Of a stretch of DNA of 64,000 bases, positions 1-10,566 are shown one piece after another. Under the pieces are notes generated by a model that was not told where the DNA came from, searched no databases, and saw only the letters and a list, made by a program, of their open reading frames with translations. Numbering within the stretch: the stretch's first letter is position 1; each line of letters opens with the position of its first letter. Both the position numbers and the translations under genes were made by a program. The DNA comes from Erythrobacter sp. (lineage in GTDB: Bacteria > Pseudomonadota > Alphaproteobacteria > Sphingomonadales > Sphingomonadaceae): NCBI RefSeq assembly GCF_011765465.1, contig NZ_CP050265.1:2137501-2201500 (forward strand). Direction: 5' to 3'.

Positions 1-1134
<1,134 letters not shown>

Positions 1135-1369
1135 GTGTCACACACCAATCAAGCACGGGGAAAACCCCGCCGACCCGACTGGCATGAGCTTCAAGGAGCC
1201 GATACCTGCACTGTCAAACGTAATGGATACGAATGGACATGCATCATCGCGACCAGACTGTGGAGCCTGGAAGGATGTGGCAATCGGCTTTAGGTTATCC
1301 AGCTACCGCGACCTTGAGCTTCGCGGGCTGGGCGCCGTCGCCCACATGTCCCTTCATCAAAAACCAACG

Positions 1370-1381
1370 ATGTCAAAGAGC
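1370..1381 (-). promoter_or_regulatory. boxA antitermination element in the rrn leader
   Basis: On the minus strand the leader carries GCTCTTTGACAT, a close match to the bacterial rrn boxA (core GCTCTTT). It lies about 240 bp upstream of the mature 16S 5' end and about 130 bp downstream of the predicted start site. boxA is bound by NusB-NusE and protects rRNA transcription from termination; that role is known for the element and inferred here. Confidence 0.75.
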
Positions 1382-1509
1382 CGCCAAGACATTAAAAGCG
1401 GACAGCGATGGTTTCCCCGACTTTCACCGGGGGACCGGCTATCCGATTATGTTGGCGACCGATCGCTGCGGGGCCGGTTGAAAACCGTCAGCGCCGCGTC
1501 GGTGGAGCC

Positions 1510-1565
1510 CATCTAGGCGGGGTCTCGGATTCGGTCAACGCCTTTTTGCAATTTTATTTCGGTCC
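1510..1565 (-). promoter_or_regulatory. rrn operon promoter with UP-like AT tract
   Basis: Minus strand: -35 TTGACC at 1538-1533, a 17-bp spacer, -10 TAGATG at 1515-1510, so transcription should start near 1503 and run through boxA into 16S. Immediately upstream of the -35, at 1541-1560, lies the only strongly A/T-rich tract nearby (AAATAAAATTGCAAAAAGG), placed as an UP element would be. Hexamers, spacing and tract are seen; use as the rrn promoter is inference. Confidence 0.65.
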
Positions 1566-1756
1566 GGCGCATCTTTCGCAGATTTCCGCGGGTTTCGCGC
1601 CTCCCGGTCTCGGTAAGAAATGGGGCTGCCGCCTCGACTCTTCAAGCCGCATAGGCCCCGCCCGCCGACTCACGCGGGGTGAATCGCATCCGTCCCGCGC
1701 CGGGAAAGCCACCGGAAATGGCCGGAATCTTCACGTTTTCGCGCTAACTCGGCCCG

Positions 1757-3367
1757 ATGAACGAGAATCGCCCCCTTCCCGAATCGAGCACCCGCGATTC
1801 GACGCGCGACCAGTCGCCCGCGCTTGATTCGGAAAGGGCCGCGGGTTTCGCCGCCCGTGTCCGCTCGGCCGTCGCATGGCGCTATGGCGGACAGGTGGCA
1901 GCCCAGGTCATCACGTGGAGCTCGACCATCCTCGTCGTGCGTCTGCTCGATCCGTCCGACTACGGCCTCTTCGCGATGAGCCAGGTGCTCGTGACAGCAC
2001 TCGCCTTTATGAACGGCTATGGTTTCGCGACCTCGCTGATCCGCGCGGCCGAGGTCGCTCGGCGCGACATCGCGCAGGTCTTCGGCCTGTTGCTGCTGCT
2101 CAACGGCGCGCTCGCCGCTACGCTGCTTCTGATCGCGCCTTTCGCCGCAGCCTATTTCCGCGAGCCGCAGGTCGCCGAGATCCTGCGCGTCCAGATCGCG
2201 CTGTTCCTCGTCGTACCCTTCATCGCCCTGCCCGAAGCGATGCTGGCTCGCCGGCTCAAGTTCCGCCCGCAGGCGCTGGCGAGCATGGCGGGCGCGGTCA
2301 CCGGGGCGAGCGTCGCGCTCCTTCTCGCGTGGCGGGGCTGGGGCGTGTGGGCGCTGGTCTATGCGCCGATCCTCGCCTTCGCCGCACGCGCGCTGGCGCT
2401 CAGCATCGCTGCGCCCGCCTACACCATCCCGACCTTCGATTTCCGCGGAGCGCGCGCGATCATCACTTTCGGCGGCGCGCTGACGCTGTGCCAGTTCTTC
2501 TGGATCATCCAGAGCCAGAGCGACGTCTTCATCGCGGGCCGCATCTTCAACACCCACGAACTCGGACTCTATTCCGAGGCGCTGTTCGTCGCGCTGATCG
2601 TATCGGGCCGCTTTCTGCCGCCAATCAACGAAGTCGCCTTTCCCGCCTATGCCGAATTGCATCACGCCGGAAAGCGGCTCGGCCCTTACTTCCTCCGGGT
2701 CCAGCGCACCGTCGCGCTGGTAGTCTTCCCGCTTTACATCGGTCTCGCCCTCACCGCACCCGAGGCTGTCGCCACCGTGTTCGGGGAGAAGTGGCTCGGC
2801 ATGGCGCCGTTGCTGCAGGACCTTGCGCTGGCGATGCCGCTGCTTGCGCTGCACATCGTGTGCAGCCCGGCGACCAATGCGATGGGGCGCCCGCGCATCT
2901 ATCTCTCCACCTCGATCCTCGGTGCAGCCTTCTTCGCGTCCTGCTTCCTCGTCGGGGTCGAATGGGGGCCGGAAGGACTGGCCCGCGCCTGGTGGGTCGC
3001 GACGCCTGCCCTTCTTGCCGCTACGCTGTCTCTGACCCTGCCTGCAGTGGGCCTTGCCCCGCTCGATCTCGCACGTGCGCTGCTGCCGCCTTTCGCCGCG
3101 AGCGGGGCGTTGGCGCTCGCCGTGTCGGGCGTGGGGGCGGTCCTGGCCGGGATTGCACCGGAGATGGAGCCCTGGTGGCGGCTCGCGGTCATGGTGCCGG
3201 TGGGCGGTGCGACCTATCTCGCCACGCTCCTGCTCGCCTGGCCGCAGGTCGTGCGCGATGCCTGGGCGATGCTCAGGGCCGCGCGGGAGGAAGCGGGCGA
3301 AACGCCTCCATCCGCTCCCGCATCCGTGCCAGTGCCTTCCGATCGAACGCAAACCATAGCGGGCTGA
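1757..3367 (+). CDS. Lipopolysaccharide/exopolysaccharide flippase (MOP superfamily, WzxC-like)
   Basis: 536-aa polytopic membrane protein. After a hydrophilic N-terminus of about 45 residues comes the family-typical opening VRLLDPSDYGLFAMSQV, then repeated hydrophobic helices to the C-terminus, consistent with the 12-14 helix fold of the MOP family. Such proteins move undecaprenyl-linked oligosaccharide units across the inner membrane. A glycosyltransferase gene faces it on the other strand, and its last 95 bp overlap that gene tail to tail. I see no Shine-Dalgarno in front of the ATG, so a later start is possible. Substrate unknown. Confidence 0.88.
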   Translation: MNENRPLPESSTRDSTRDQSPALDSERAAGFAARVRSAVAWRYGGQVAAQVITWSSTILVVRLLDPSDYGLFAMSQVLVTALAFMNGYGFATSLIRAAEVARRDIAQVFGLLLLLNGALAATLLLIAPFAAAYFREPQVAEILRVQIALFLVVPFIALPEAMLARRLKFRPQALASMAGAVTGASVALLLAWRGWGVWALVYAPILAFAARALALSIAAPAYTIPTFDFRGARAIITFGGALTLCQFFWIIQSQSDVFIAGRIFNTHELGLYSEALFVALIVSGRFLPPINEVAFPAYAELHHAGKRLGPYFLRVQRTVALVVFPLYIGLALTAPEAVATVFGEKWLGMAPLLQDLALAMPLLALHIVCSPATNAMGRPRIYLSTSILGAAFFASCFLVGVEWGPEGLARAWWVATPALLAATLSLTLPAVGLAPLDLARALLPPFAASGALALAVSGVGAVLAGIAPEMEPWWRLAVMVPVGGATYLATLLLAWPQVVRDAWAMLRAAREEAGETPPSAPASVPVPSDRTQTIAG

Positions 3368-4154
3368 GCCGCGGCCGGAAGCGCGGCAGGTAGTCGCCAT
3401 AGAGCGAGGCGAGTTCGCGCGGCAGGCCCGCCGGCCCCTCCCCCCGCATGATGTCGCTCACGATCCGGTTCTGGAAATGGCGCACCGAATAATTGACCAT
3501 GCGCGCCGCCTGCTGGCGCAGTCCCCTCGCGTCGAGCGCGTTGGGCTCGCACCAGAAGCCCGCTTCGGCGACCGGCACGACGCGGACATTGCTCCAGCCG
3601 CTTTCCGGGCCGAGATCAGTGCAGGCGAGCGCCCGCACGAGGCCGTCCTCGCCGATGATGTCGTCGGGCAGGCGAATGCCGCGCTCGCGCATCCGTCGCA
3701 CGAAATCGCCCGCAAGAGCATAGCAATCGCCGAACAGCCCGCTGTCGGCGGCAATGGAGCGGCGATAGGCTTCGACTCGCCGTCCGTTCATCGGCAGGCC
3801 CGAGGCGGCATTGGCGCGCGGGTCGGCAGCGAGCGCGCGGGCGAGCGCATCGACCGAGCCGGGAACGAGCTGCGCGTCGCCATCTACGAAGACGAACACG
3901 TCCGCCTCACGCGCCCCGTCCAGCACGAAGCGGTTCCAGCTCCGCGCCTTGCCGCCCTGTTCGTATTCGACCAGTTCGACACCTTCATGCGCGCGGACGA
4001 TGTCGGCGGTGCGGTCGGTGGAGCCGTTCACCACCACCGTCACGGTCACTCCGGGCTCGCCCACCGGCAGGCTTGCAAGGCACGCGGCGATGCGCGCCTC
4101 TTCGTTATGGGCAAGCACCGTCACCTGGACACTTGAATGTTGCGCATCGGGCAT
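3273..4154 (-). CDS. Family 2 glycosyltransferase
   Basis: About 293 aa from the chosen ATG (MPDAQHSS). The reading frame stays open to 4250, but the extra residues are low-complexity and lack family features. The N-terminal half is a GT-A fold: VTVLAHNEEARIAACLASL, then NGSTDRT, and FVFVDGDAQL with the DxD-type metal-binding motif at about residues 85-92. It probably transfers a sugar from a nucleotide donor onto a lipid or polysaccharide acceptor at the inner membrane. The facing flippase gene suggests a shared role in surface polysaccharide. The two genes overlap tail to tail by 95 bp, so both C-termini are encoded on the same DNA. Confidence 0.85.
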   Translation of the reverse strand: MPDAQHSSVQVTVLAHNEEARIAACLASLPVGEPGVTVTVVVNGSTDRTADIVRAHEGVELVEYEQGGKARSWNRFVLDGAREADVFVFVDGDAQLVPGSVDALARALAADPRANAASGLPMNGRRVEAYRRSIAADSGLFGDCYALAGDFVRRMRERGIRLPDDIIGEDGLVRALACTDLGPESGWSNVRVVPVAEAGFWCEPNALDARGLRQQAARMVNYSVRHFQNRIVSDIMRGEGPAGLPRELASLYGDYLPRFRPRLSPLWFAFDRKALARMRERMEAFRPLPPARP

Positions 4155-4310
4155 CGTGATATCCCGTCTAGCAGCCGCGCGCGGCTTGCCAATCGCGCGG
4201 AGGGCGTCAGGCACGCAGGTGTGCCGGATTTGGGCGATCGCGCGGCTCATGGTAATCTCCTCGCCAAGGCGCCGCAGCGATCACCGCGCGAGCGCCCAGG
4301 ATGGGACAGG

Positions 4311-5318
4311 ATGCACTACCTATACAAGGGAGCGCTGGGCGTGGTCGCGGCGCTCGGCCTCGCCTTCACTGCCGCTTCGGCGGAAAGCCATGCGGTCGAA
4401 CCGCCGCCACCGCCATTCGAACAGGGACCGATCGCGCCCGATTTCGGCGGGCCGGGGACCGATATCCTCGCGCTCGAGGAAGAACGCTTCGCCCGCTTCA
4501 CCGTGCCGGTACTGATCGACGGGGCGGGCCCGTTCGATTTCATGATCGACACCGGCAGCGAGGCGACCGCGCTCACGCACGAGATCAATATCGGCCTCGC
4601 CCTGCCCCCGCAGGGAAGCGCGATTCTCGTCGGCATGGCGAGCCGGCGCGCGGTCGATCTCGTCGCGGTCGGCGCGCTGACGGTCGGCAGCCACACGGTG
4701 ACCGACCTCACCTCGCCGCTGCTCCACCGCGCCCATGTCGGGGCGGACGGCATACTCGGGCTCGACACGCTGCAGGATTTCCGCGTCCTGATCGACTTCC
4801 GCGAAGAGACCATCGCGCTCGAGAACACGCGCGACGAGGAAGCCTCGCGCGGGGGGTTCGAGATCGTCGTGCGCGCGCGGCCGCGGCTCGGCCAGCTGCT
4901 CATCACCGATGCCGAGGTCGAAGGCGTGCGCGCCACGGTCATCATCGACACCGGCGCGCAGATGAGCCTCGCCAACACCGCCCTGCGCGACCGGCTGCGG
5001 GCCAAGCGGTCCGAGGAAGTCACCGCGACCGACGTCAACGGGGTCGACATCGTCGGCGAACTCGCGGTCGTGCGCGATCTCAAGATCGAGGGGCTGTCGC
5101 TCAAAGGCGTGCCGCTGACCTTCGCCGACCCGCCCGCTTTCGAGCAACTGGGCCTCAAGGACGAGCCGGTGATCTCGCTCGGGATGCAGCATCTCAAGAT
5201 CTTCGACCGGGTGGCGATCGATTTCGCGAGCCAGCGCGTATTGTTCGACCTGCCGCGCGATGTCGCGCGCGCGCTCAGGCGGGCGCAGCGGGGGACGAGT
5301 TACCGGATGGGCCGCTAG
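4311..5318 (+). CDS. Periplasmic retropepsin-like aspartic protease with two DTG sites
   Basis: 335 aa with a cleavable-looking signal peptide (hydrophobic residues 8-23, then AASAES). Two half-domains each carry an aspartic protease signature: FMIDTGSEAT with Asp near 80 and VIIDTGAQMS with Asp near 213, each followed by a hydrophobic G-L/I-G turn (ILGLDTL, ISLGMQHL). Retroviral-type proteases form one active site from two such halves; here both sit in one chain. The ATG at 4311 is preferred because the signal peptide begins there, although the frame is open from 4137. Divergent from the glycosyltransferase. Exact substrates unknown. Confidence 0.8.
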   Translation: MHYLYKGALGVVAALGLAFTAASAESHAVEPPPPPFEQGPIAPDFGGPGTDILALEEERFARFTVPVLIDGAGPFDFMIDTGSEATALTHEINIGLALPPQGSAILVGMASRRAVDLVAVGALTVGSHTVTDLTSPLLHRAHVGADGILGLDTLQDFRVLIDFREETIALENTRDEEASRGGFEIVVRARPRLGQLLITDAEVEGVRATVIIDTGAQMSLANTALRDRLRAKRSEEVTATDVNGVDIVGELAVVRDLKIEGLSLKGVPLTFADPPAFEQLGLKDEPVISLGMQHLKIFDRVAIDFASQRVLFDLPRDVARALRRAQRGTSYRMGR

Positions 5319-5379
5319 GCCCGCTCGCGGCCGAGCGGGGTTGCGGCGCGGCGCGGCTGCGCCCACATTCGCCCAGCCG

Positions 5380-7215
5380 ATGCCGCCCGACCATCCCTCT
5401 TCCTCCGACCCGCGCGAGATCGACGGCTGGCACCTGCTGCGGCGGTTCCTCCCCTATCTCTGGCCGAAGGACAAGCCGGGGCTGCGCTGGCGGATCGTCG
5501 GCGCGATGGTCTTCGTGCTGGCGGCGAAGGCGGTGGTGCTCGCCCTGCCGCTCGCCTTTTCGGGCGCAGTCGATGCGCTGAGCGAAGCGCAGGGCACGCG
5601 CGGCATGGAAGGCGCGGGCTTCGTCGCGCTGGCGCTGGTGCTCGCCTACGGGCTCGGGCGGTTTTCGTCGGTCCTGTTCGACAACCTGCGCAAGATGGTG
5701 TTCGAGCGCGTAGGCCAGACCGCGACCCAGACGTTGGCCGAGGACGTGTTCCACCGGCTCCACCAGCTGTCGCTGCGCTTCCACCTCGGGCGGCGCACGG
5801 GCGAGGTCACCAAGATCATCGAGCGCGGGACCAAGAGCATCGACATGATGCTCTATTTCCTGCTGTTCAACATCGCGCCCACCGCGATCGAACTGGTCGC
5901 GGTGGCGGTGATATTCTGGACCCTGTTCGGCTGGGAACTGGTGCTGGCGACCGCGATCACGGTCGTCACCTATGTCGCGGTCACCCGCTGGATCACCGAA
6001 TGGCGCACCAAGCTCAGGCGCGAGATGAACGATCTCGACGGGCAGGCGCTCCACCGCGCGGTCGATTCGCTCCTCAATTATGAAACCGTGAAATATTTCG
6101 GCGCCGAGGCGCGCGAAGAGGAACGCTACGCCCGTTCGGCCCGCGCCTATGCGCGCGCGGCGGAAAAGTCCGAGAATTCGCTCGGAATGCTCAACATCGT
6201 GCAGGCTTTCATCACCAATGCGCTGATGGCCGGCGCTATGGCCTTCGTGGTGTGGCGCTGGAGCGAGGGCGCGCTCACGGTCGGCGATCTCACCGCGGTC
6301 AATATGTACCTGATGCAGCTCTTCCGCCCATTGGACCTGCTCGGCTGGGTCTATCGCACGATCCGGCAGGGCCTTGTCGACATGGGCGAGATGTTCCGGC
6401 TGGTCGATACCGAGATCGAGGTGAAGGATGTCCCCGGCGCCCCGGCTCTGATCGTCCGCGAACCTTCGATCCGGTTCGAGAACGTGACGTTCGGCTATGA
6501 CGAGGGCCGCACGATCCTGCGCGACCTTTCCTTCGAAGTGCCCGCCGGGACCGCGACCGCGATCGTCGGGCCTTCGGGCGCGGGCAAAAGCACGATCGGG
6601 CGGCTGCTGTTCCGCTTTTACGACCCCACCTCGGGCCGCATCCTGATCGACGGGCAGGACATCGCGCAGGTGCAGCAGGCGAGCGTGCGCGCGGCGATCG
6701 GGATCGTCCCGCAGGACAGCGTGCTGTTCAACGACACGCTCGGTTACAACATCGCCTATGGCGCGCAAGGCGCCGACGAGGAGGCGGTGCGCGAGGCGGC
6801 GCGCGGGGCCGCGCTGACGGGGCTTATCGAGCGCCTGCCCGACGGGTTCGACACGCTGGTGGGCGAGCGCGGGCTCAAGCTGTCAGGCGGCGAGAAGCAG
6901 CGCGTCGCGATCGCCCGCACCCTCGTCAAGAACCCGCCGATCCTGCTGCTCGACGAGGCGACGAGCGCGCTCGACACCCGCACCGAGCAGGAAATCCTCG
7001 ACACGCTTCACCGGATCGAGCGCGGGCGGACCACCATCGCCATTGCGCACCGCCTGTCGACCGTGGCCGACGCCGACCGCATCCTCGTGCTCGACCAGGG
7101 CGAGCTTGCCGAGGAAGGCGACCATGCCTCGCTGCTCGCCAGGGGCGGGCTCTACGCCGAGATGTGGGCGCAGCAGGCGAGCGAGCGCAGCGAGCGCGCC
7201 GAGGCGGCGGAGTAG
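5380..7215 (+). CDS. Atm1/HMT1-type ABC exporter (fused permease and ATPase)
   Basis: 611 aa half-transporter: an N-terminal six-helix transmembrane domain (about residues 30-320), then an ATPase domain with Walker A GPSGAGKST near 397, signature LSGGEKQR near 501 and Walker B ILLLDEATSALD near 520. The motif NYETVKYFGAE in the membrane domain is typical of the Atm1/ABCB7 group, which exports glutathione-linked sulfur or metal species to maintain Fe-S and metal balance. The frame is open from 5260, but family-like sequence (DPREIDGWHLLRRFLPYLWP) begins just after the ATG at 5380. Its stop lies one base from the stop of the convergent M16 gene. Confidence 0.9.
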   Translation: MPPDHPSSSDPREIDGWHLLRRFLPYLWPKDKPGLRWRIVGAMVFVLAAKAVVLALPLAFSGAVDALSEAQGTRGMEGAGFVALALVLAYGLGRFSSVLFDNLRKMVFERVGQTATQTLAEDVFHRLHQLSLRFHLGRRTGEVTKIIERGTKSIDMMLYFLLFNIAPTAIELVAVAVIFWTLFGWELVLATAITVVTYVAVTRWITEWRTKLRREMNDLDGQALHRAVDSLLNYETVKYFGAEAREEERYARSARAYARAAEKSENSLGMLNIVQAFITNALMAGAMAFVVWRWSEGALTVGDLTAVNMYLMQLFRPLDLLGWVYRTIRQGLVDMGEMFRLVDTEIEVKDVPGAPALIVREPSIRFENVTFGYDEGRTILRDLSFEVPAGTATAIVGPSGAGKSTIGRLLFRFYDPTSGRILIDGQDIAQVQQASVRAAIGIVPQDSVLFNDTLGYNIAYGAQGADEEAVREAARGAALTGLIERLPDGFDTLVGERGLKLSGGEKQRVAIARTLVKNPPILLLDEATSALDTRTEQEILDTLHRIERGRTTIAIAHRLSTVADADRILVLDQGELAEEGDHASLLARGGLYAEMWAQQASERSERAEAAE

Positions 7216-7216
7216 C

Positions 7217-10081
7217 CTAGTCCGCGTCGCTGCCCGGCACGCCGCCCGCCATGTCGGGCGCGCGGCGCAGGCTCGGCGAGGAAAGGTCGAGCTCGCTCGC
7301 GCGGATCACCTCGACCTCGCCGCGCAGCGCGCGCACGTCCTCGATGAATGTCTCGGCATCGCCGACGATGACGATGGTCGCCTTGTCGGGGTCGACATAG
7401 GTCTTCGCCGCAAGGCTCGCGGCGCCCGGATCGACCCCGGCAAGGCGCTCGGCATAGGCGTTCGCTTCCTCGGCCGGGAGGCCCTGCTGGAGCAGGGTGG
7501 CGACGATCGCGTTGAAGCCGCCGCTGGTTTCGAGCGCGCGAGCATAGCCGCCCGACAGGAACAGCCGCCGCTTCTGCAGCAGGTCCTCGTCAAGCGGTTC
7601 GCTTCCCAGCCGCTCGAATTCGTTGAGGAAGATCTGCGCGACCTCGGCAGCGCTTTCGTTCTTGGTCTGCGCGCTCGCGGTCAGGATCGAATCGTCGGCC
7701 CGGTCGGCGAAGCCCGAATAGGCGCCGTAGGACAGTGACCGCTTGGTCCGCACTTCCTCGAACAGGCGCCCGCTCGACCCGCCGCCGAGAACGGAATTGG
7801 CGAGTTCGAGCGGGAAATAGTCGGGGTCGATCCGCGCCGGAGCGCGCACCGCGGCAAGCACCGCGGCCTGCCCCGCGCCCGGCAGGTCGACCACGATGGT
7901 GCGCACGCCGGGCGCTTCGCCTGCGGCTTCTGCGGGCAGCGGGCCGGGGCGCATATCCTGCCGCCAGTCTCCGAACATATCCTCTGCAAGCGCGATCGCA
8001 CTCTGCGGGTCGATCCCGCCGCTGACGACGATCTTCATGCGGTCGGGATGGAAATAGACCTGGCGGTGGAGCAGCAGGGCGTTGCGGTCGATCTTCGCAA
8101 GGCTTTCCTCGGTCCCGTCGGGCTGGCTGCCATAGGGCGCATCGCCATACATCGCGGTGCGCAGGACATAGCGCGCGAGGCTGCCCGGTTCCTTCATCGC
8201 GACCTTGAGCCCCTCGATCGCGCGGTCGCGTTCGCGCGCGACCTTGTCCTCGGGATAGATCGCGCCCTTCACGATATGCGCCGCCAGCGCGCCCGCCTCG
8301 TCGAGATTGGCCGTGGGCGCGGTGAGCGAGAAGCTTGTCCCGTCCGAGCCCGCCCCGCCGCCGAAGGCCGCGCCGAGGCTTTCGAAGCGCGCGGCGATTT
8401 CCTCGGCGGTGTAATCATTGGTCCCCTTGTCGGCGAGGCTCGCGGCGAGCTGGGCAAGGCCGGCCAGTTCGCGCGGATCGGTCTTGCTGCCGCCCGGGAA
8501 CAGCATAGAAATGGTCGCGATCGGCACCTCGCCGGTCTGCACCGCGACGACGGGGATGCCGTTCGAGAGTTCGGCTTCGACGATCTCGGGCTTGGCCACT
8601 TCGGGCGCAGGGCCGGGGCCGGGAGGCGCCATGCGCTCGCCCTCGGGCTTCACCTGCCGGATCTCGCCGGTCGCGGGCGGCAGGGTCCGGAAGGTCGGCA
8701 TCGGGACCGGGTTGGCATAGGAGGCCGGGTCGGCCTCGCCGGAGGAATAGGTCACCGTCACGCGCTTCTGCGGGTCGAGATATTTCCTTGCGACGCGCAT
8801 CACGTCCTCGGCGCTGACCGCGCCGATCGCGGCGAGCCGCTTGTCCGCAAAGCCCGGATCGCCCGAAGAGACCAACGCCTCTCCCAGTTCGAAGGCCCGG
8901 CCGCGGGCAGTCTCGCGGCGGCGCAGCGTGGAGGCGATGATCTCGTTCTTGGCCTCGGCGAGTTCGGCCTCGGTGACGGGCTCACTGCGCAGCTTTTCGA
9001 GTTCGGCATCGAGCGTCGCACCAGCCTGCTCGATCCGGTCGGGCCGGGCGATGGCATAGGCGCCGAGCGCGCCTGCCTCGCGGTAGGACTGGACGGTGGC
9101 GATCACCTGCACCGCCTCGCCGGTATTGACGAGCGCCTTGTCGAGCCGGCTGTTGTCGCCCGAGACGAGGATCGCCTCGAGCACTTCGAGCGGCGCGGCA
9201 TCGGGATGGGTGACGGGCACGCCCTTCCAGATCCCGCCATAGACCGGCAGCGGGACATTGGGCGCGGTGGCATTGACGGTGCGCGGAGAGGTGCGTTCGG
9301 GCTCGCGCGTGTCGATGGCGAGCGGCACGGGGTTTGTGCGCGGCGGGATGTCGGCGAAATATTCGTCGACCAGCGCCTTCAGGTTAGCCAGTTCGAAATT
9401 GCCCGCCACGATCAGCGTCGCCGTATCCGGCCCGTAATAGGCTTCATAAAAGGCGCGCGCATCGTCGAGCGTGGCGCTGTCGAGATCCTCGATGCTGCCG
9501 ATCCCGGGGCGGCGATGCGGCATCACGTCATAGGCGTTTTCGGGAAAGACGAAGCGCTGGAGGCGGCCATAGGGCGGCGCGAGGACGCGCTGGCGCAGTT
9601 CTTCCTTCACCACGCCGCGCTCGGTTTCGAACACTTCTTCATCGACAACGACCTTCGCCATGCGTTCGCGGTGGGTCCACAGCATGGTTTCGAGATAGGC
9701 CGCCGGGACCTGCTCGTAGTAATTGGTCCGGTCGATCCAGTTCGACGCGTTGCGCGTGCCCCCGATATCCGCGGTCAGCGAATAGATCATGTTGTAGGGC
9801 ATATTCTCGGTCTTGCGGCTGAGGATATGCTCGAACAGGTGGGCGAAGCCGCTGCGGCCCTCGGGGTCGAGCTTGGAGCCGATGTCGTACCACAGCGACG
9901 TGGTGACCGTGCTGGTCGTCGCATCGGGAATGGCGATGACGCGCAGCCCGTTGTCCAGCGTCCACATCTCGTATTCGATCGCGGGCGCGCTGAGCGCGGC
10001 GGCGTCGTCCTGTGCGGAGGCGGGCGCGGCGACGGCGAAGGCGGCAAGCGCGGCGCTCGCCAGCATTGTGGTGCGGATCAT
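7217..10081 (-). CDS. M16 family zinc metallopeptidase, tandem-domain, exported
   Basis: 954 aa. The signal peptide (LASAALAAFAVAAPASAQ) predicts a periplasmic enzyme. The first M16 domain has the inverted zinc motif HLFEH (HxxEH) near residue 83 and the downstream glutamate region ERGVVKEELRQ. The second half (from about 510) is the usual zinc-less partner domain, recognisable from VRTKRSLSYGAYSGF with the conserved R/Y pair. Pitrilysin-type enzymes enclose peptides between the two halves and degrade them. A Shine-Dalgarno GGGGAG precedes the ATG. Length near 950 is normal for the fused form. Confidence 0.93.
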   Translation of the reverse strand: MIRTTMLASAALAAFAVAAPASAQDDAAALSAPAIEYEMWTLDNGLRVIAIPDATTSTVTTSLWYDIGSKLDPEGRSGFAHLFEHILSRKTENMPYNMIYSLTADIGGTRNASNWIDRTNYYEQVPAAYLETMLWTHRERMAKVVVDEEVFETERGVVKEELRQRVLAPPYGRLQRFVFPENAYDVMPHRRPGIGSIEDLDSATLDDARAFYEAYYGPDTATLIVAGNFELANLKALVDEYFADIPPRTNPVPLAIDTREPERTSPRTVNATAPNVPLPVYGGIWKGVPVTHPDAAPLEVLEAILVSGDNSRLDKALVNTGEAVQVIATVQSYREAGALGAYAIARPDRIEQAGATLDAELEKLRSEPVTEAELAEAKNEIIASTLRRRETARGRAFELGEALVSSGDPGFADKRLAAIGAVSAEDVMRVARKYLDPQKRVTVTYSSGEADPASYANPVPMPTFRTLPPATGEIRQVKPEGERMAPPGPGPAPEVAKPEIVEAELSNGIPVVAVQTGEVPIATISMLFPGGSKTDPRELAGLAQLAASLADKGTNDYTAEEIAARFESLGAAFGGGAGSDGTSFSLTAPTANLDEAGALAAHIVKGAIYPEDKVARERDRAIEGLKVAMKEPGSLARYVLRTAMYGDAPYGSQPDGTEESLAKIDRNALLLHRQVYFHPDRMKIVVSGGIDPQSAIALAEDMFGDWRQDMRPGPLPAEAAGEAPGVRTIVVDLPGAGQAAVLAAVRAPARIDPDYFPLELANSVLGGGSSGRLFEEVRTKRSLSYGAYSGFADRADDSILTASAQTKNESAAEVAQIFLNEFERLGSEPLDEDLLQKRRLFLSGGYARALETSGGFNAIVATLLQQGLPAEEANAYAERLAGVDPGAASLAAKTYVDPDKATIVIVGDAETFIEDVRALRGEVEVIRASELDLSSPSLRRAPDMAGGVPGSDAD

Positions 10082-10176
10082 GGACAGCTCCCCTGTGAAA
10101 TAGTTGGGACCAGTAAAGCCTGCCCCGGCGCGCTGCTCAACCGCGAAGGGACGTGCGCCCTATCAACCGTCCATTC

Positions 10177-10566
10177 TCATCGACGCGCGTCATGCGAAAG
10201 CGCCTCGAGGATGCCGAGCGCCTCGACGCCCCGTTCCCAAGGCACGAAGAGGTGGTCGTGATGAAAGCCCGCGATCACGTTGCAGGCGATCCCCTTCGCC
10301 GCGAGCGCCGAGGACACGGCGGCGGTAAGGCCGACGCCTTCGAGATCGGAATGGACGGCAAGGGTGATGCGGGCGAAGAGCGGCTCGGCATCCTGCGTAG
10401 GCACGATAGCGGTCGTGCCTTCGGCTTCGTGTACCAGCGCGAAGGCATTGCCCGGCGCGGAGGCCCCGTCCTCGATCACGACGAAGACGAAGGACTTGTC
10501 GTCCAGTTCGGGCCGCATACCCGCCAGCATATCGGCACAGTCGCTGACGGGCCCTGCTCCGCTCAC
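10177..10566 (-). CDS. ACT domain protein (DUF2241/COG3602-like), coupled to hslU
   Basis: 129 aa from a GTG start that overlaps the hslU stop by four bases (GTGA), a sign of translational coupling. N-terminal half [12 protein letters not shown] and C-terminal half [29 protein letters not shown] show two ACT-like beta-alpha-beta units, with the glycine turn before the second helix where ligands usually bind. ACT domains sense small molecules, often amino acids; no enzymatic domain is attached. The ligand is unknown. The role next to the HslVU protease is not established. Confidence 0.8.
   Translation of the reverse strand: MSGAGPVSDCADMLAGMRPELDDKSFVFVVIEDGASAPGNAFALVHEAEGTTAIVPTQDAEPLFARITLAVHSDLEGVGLTAAVSSALAAKGIACNVIAGFHHDHLFVPWERGVEALGILEALSHDARR

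Larger units (their letters stand above)
1135..1756. other. 622-bp intergenic region between 16S and the flippase gene
   Basis: Holds the 16S leader (1135 to about 1503), boxA and the rrn promoter, all minus strand. The remaining stretch, about 1566-1756, must carry the start signals for the plus-strand flippase gene, but I see neither a convincing promoter nor a Shine-Dalgarno there. No tRNA or conserved ORF was recognised. Confidence 0.7.

Noticed and set aside
1670-3400. Minus-strand frame of 576 codons across the flippase
   Set aside because: Arg/Glu/Asp-rich shadow composition with no membrane helices; the plus frame has clear flippase features.
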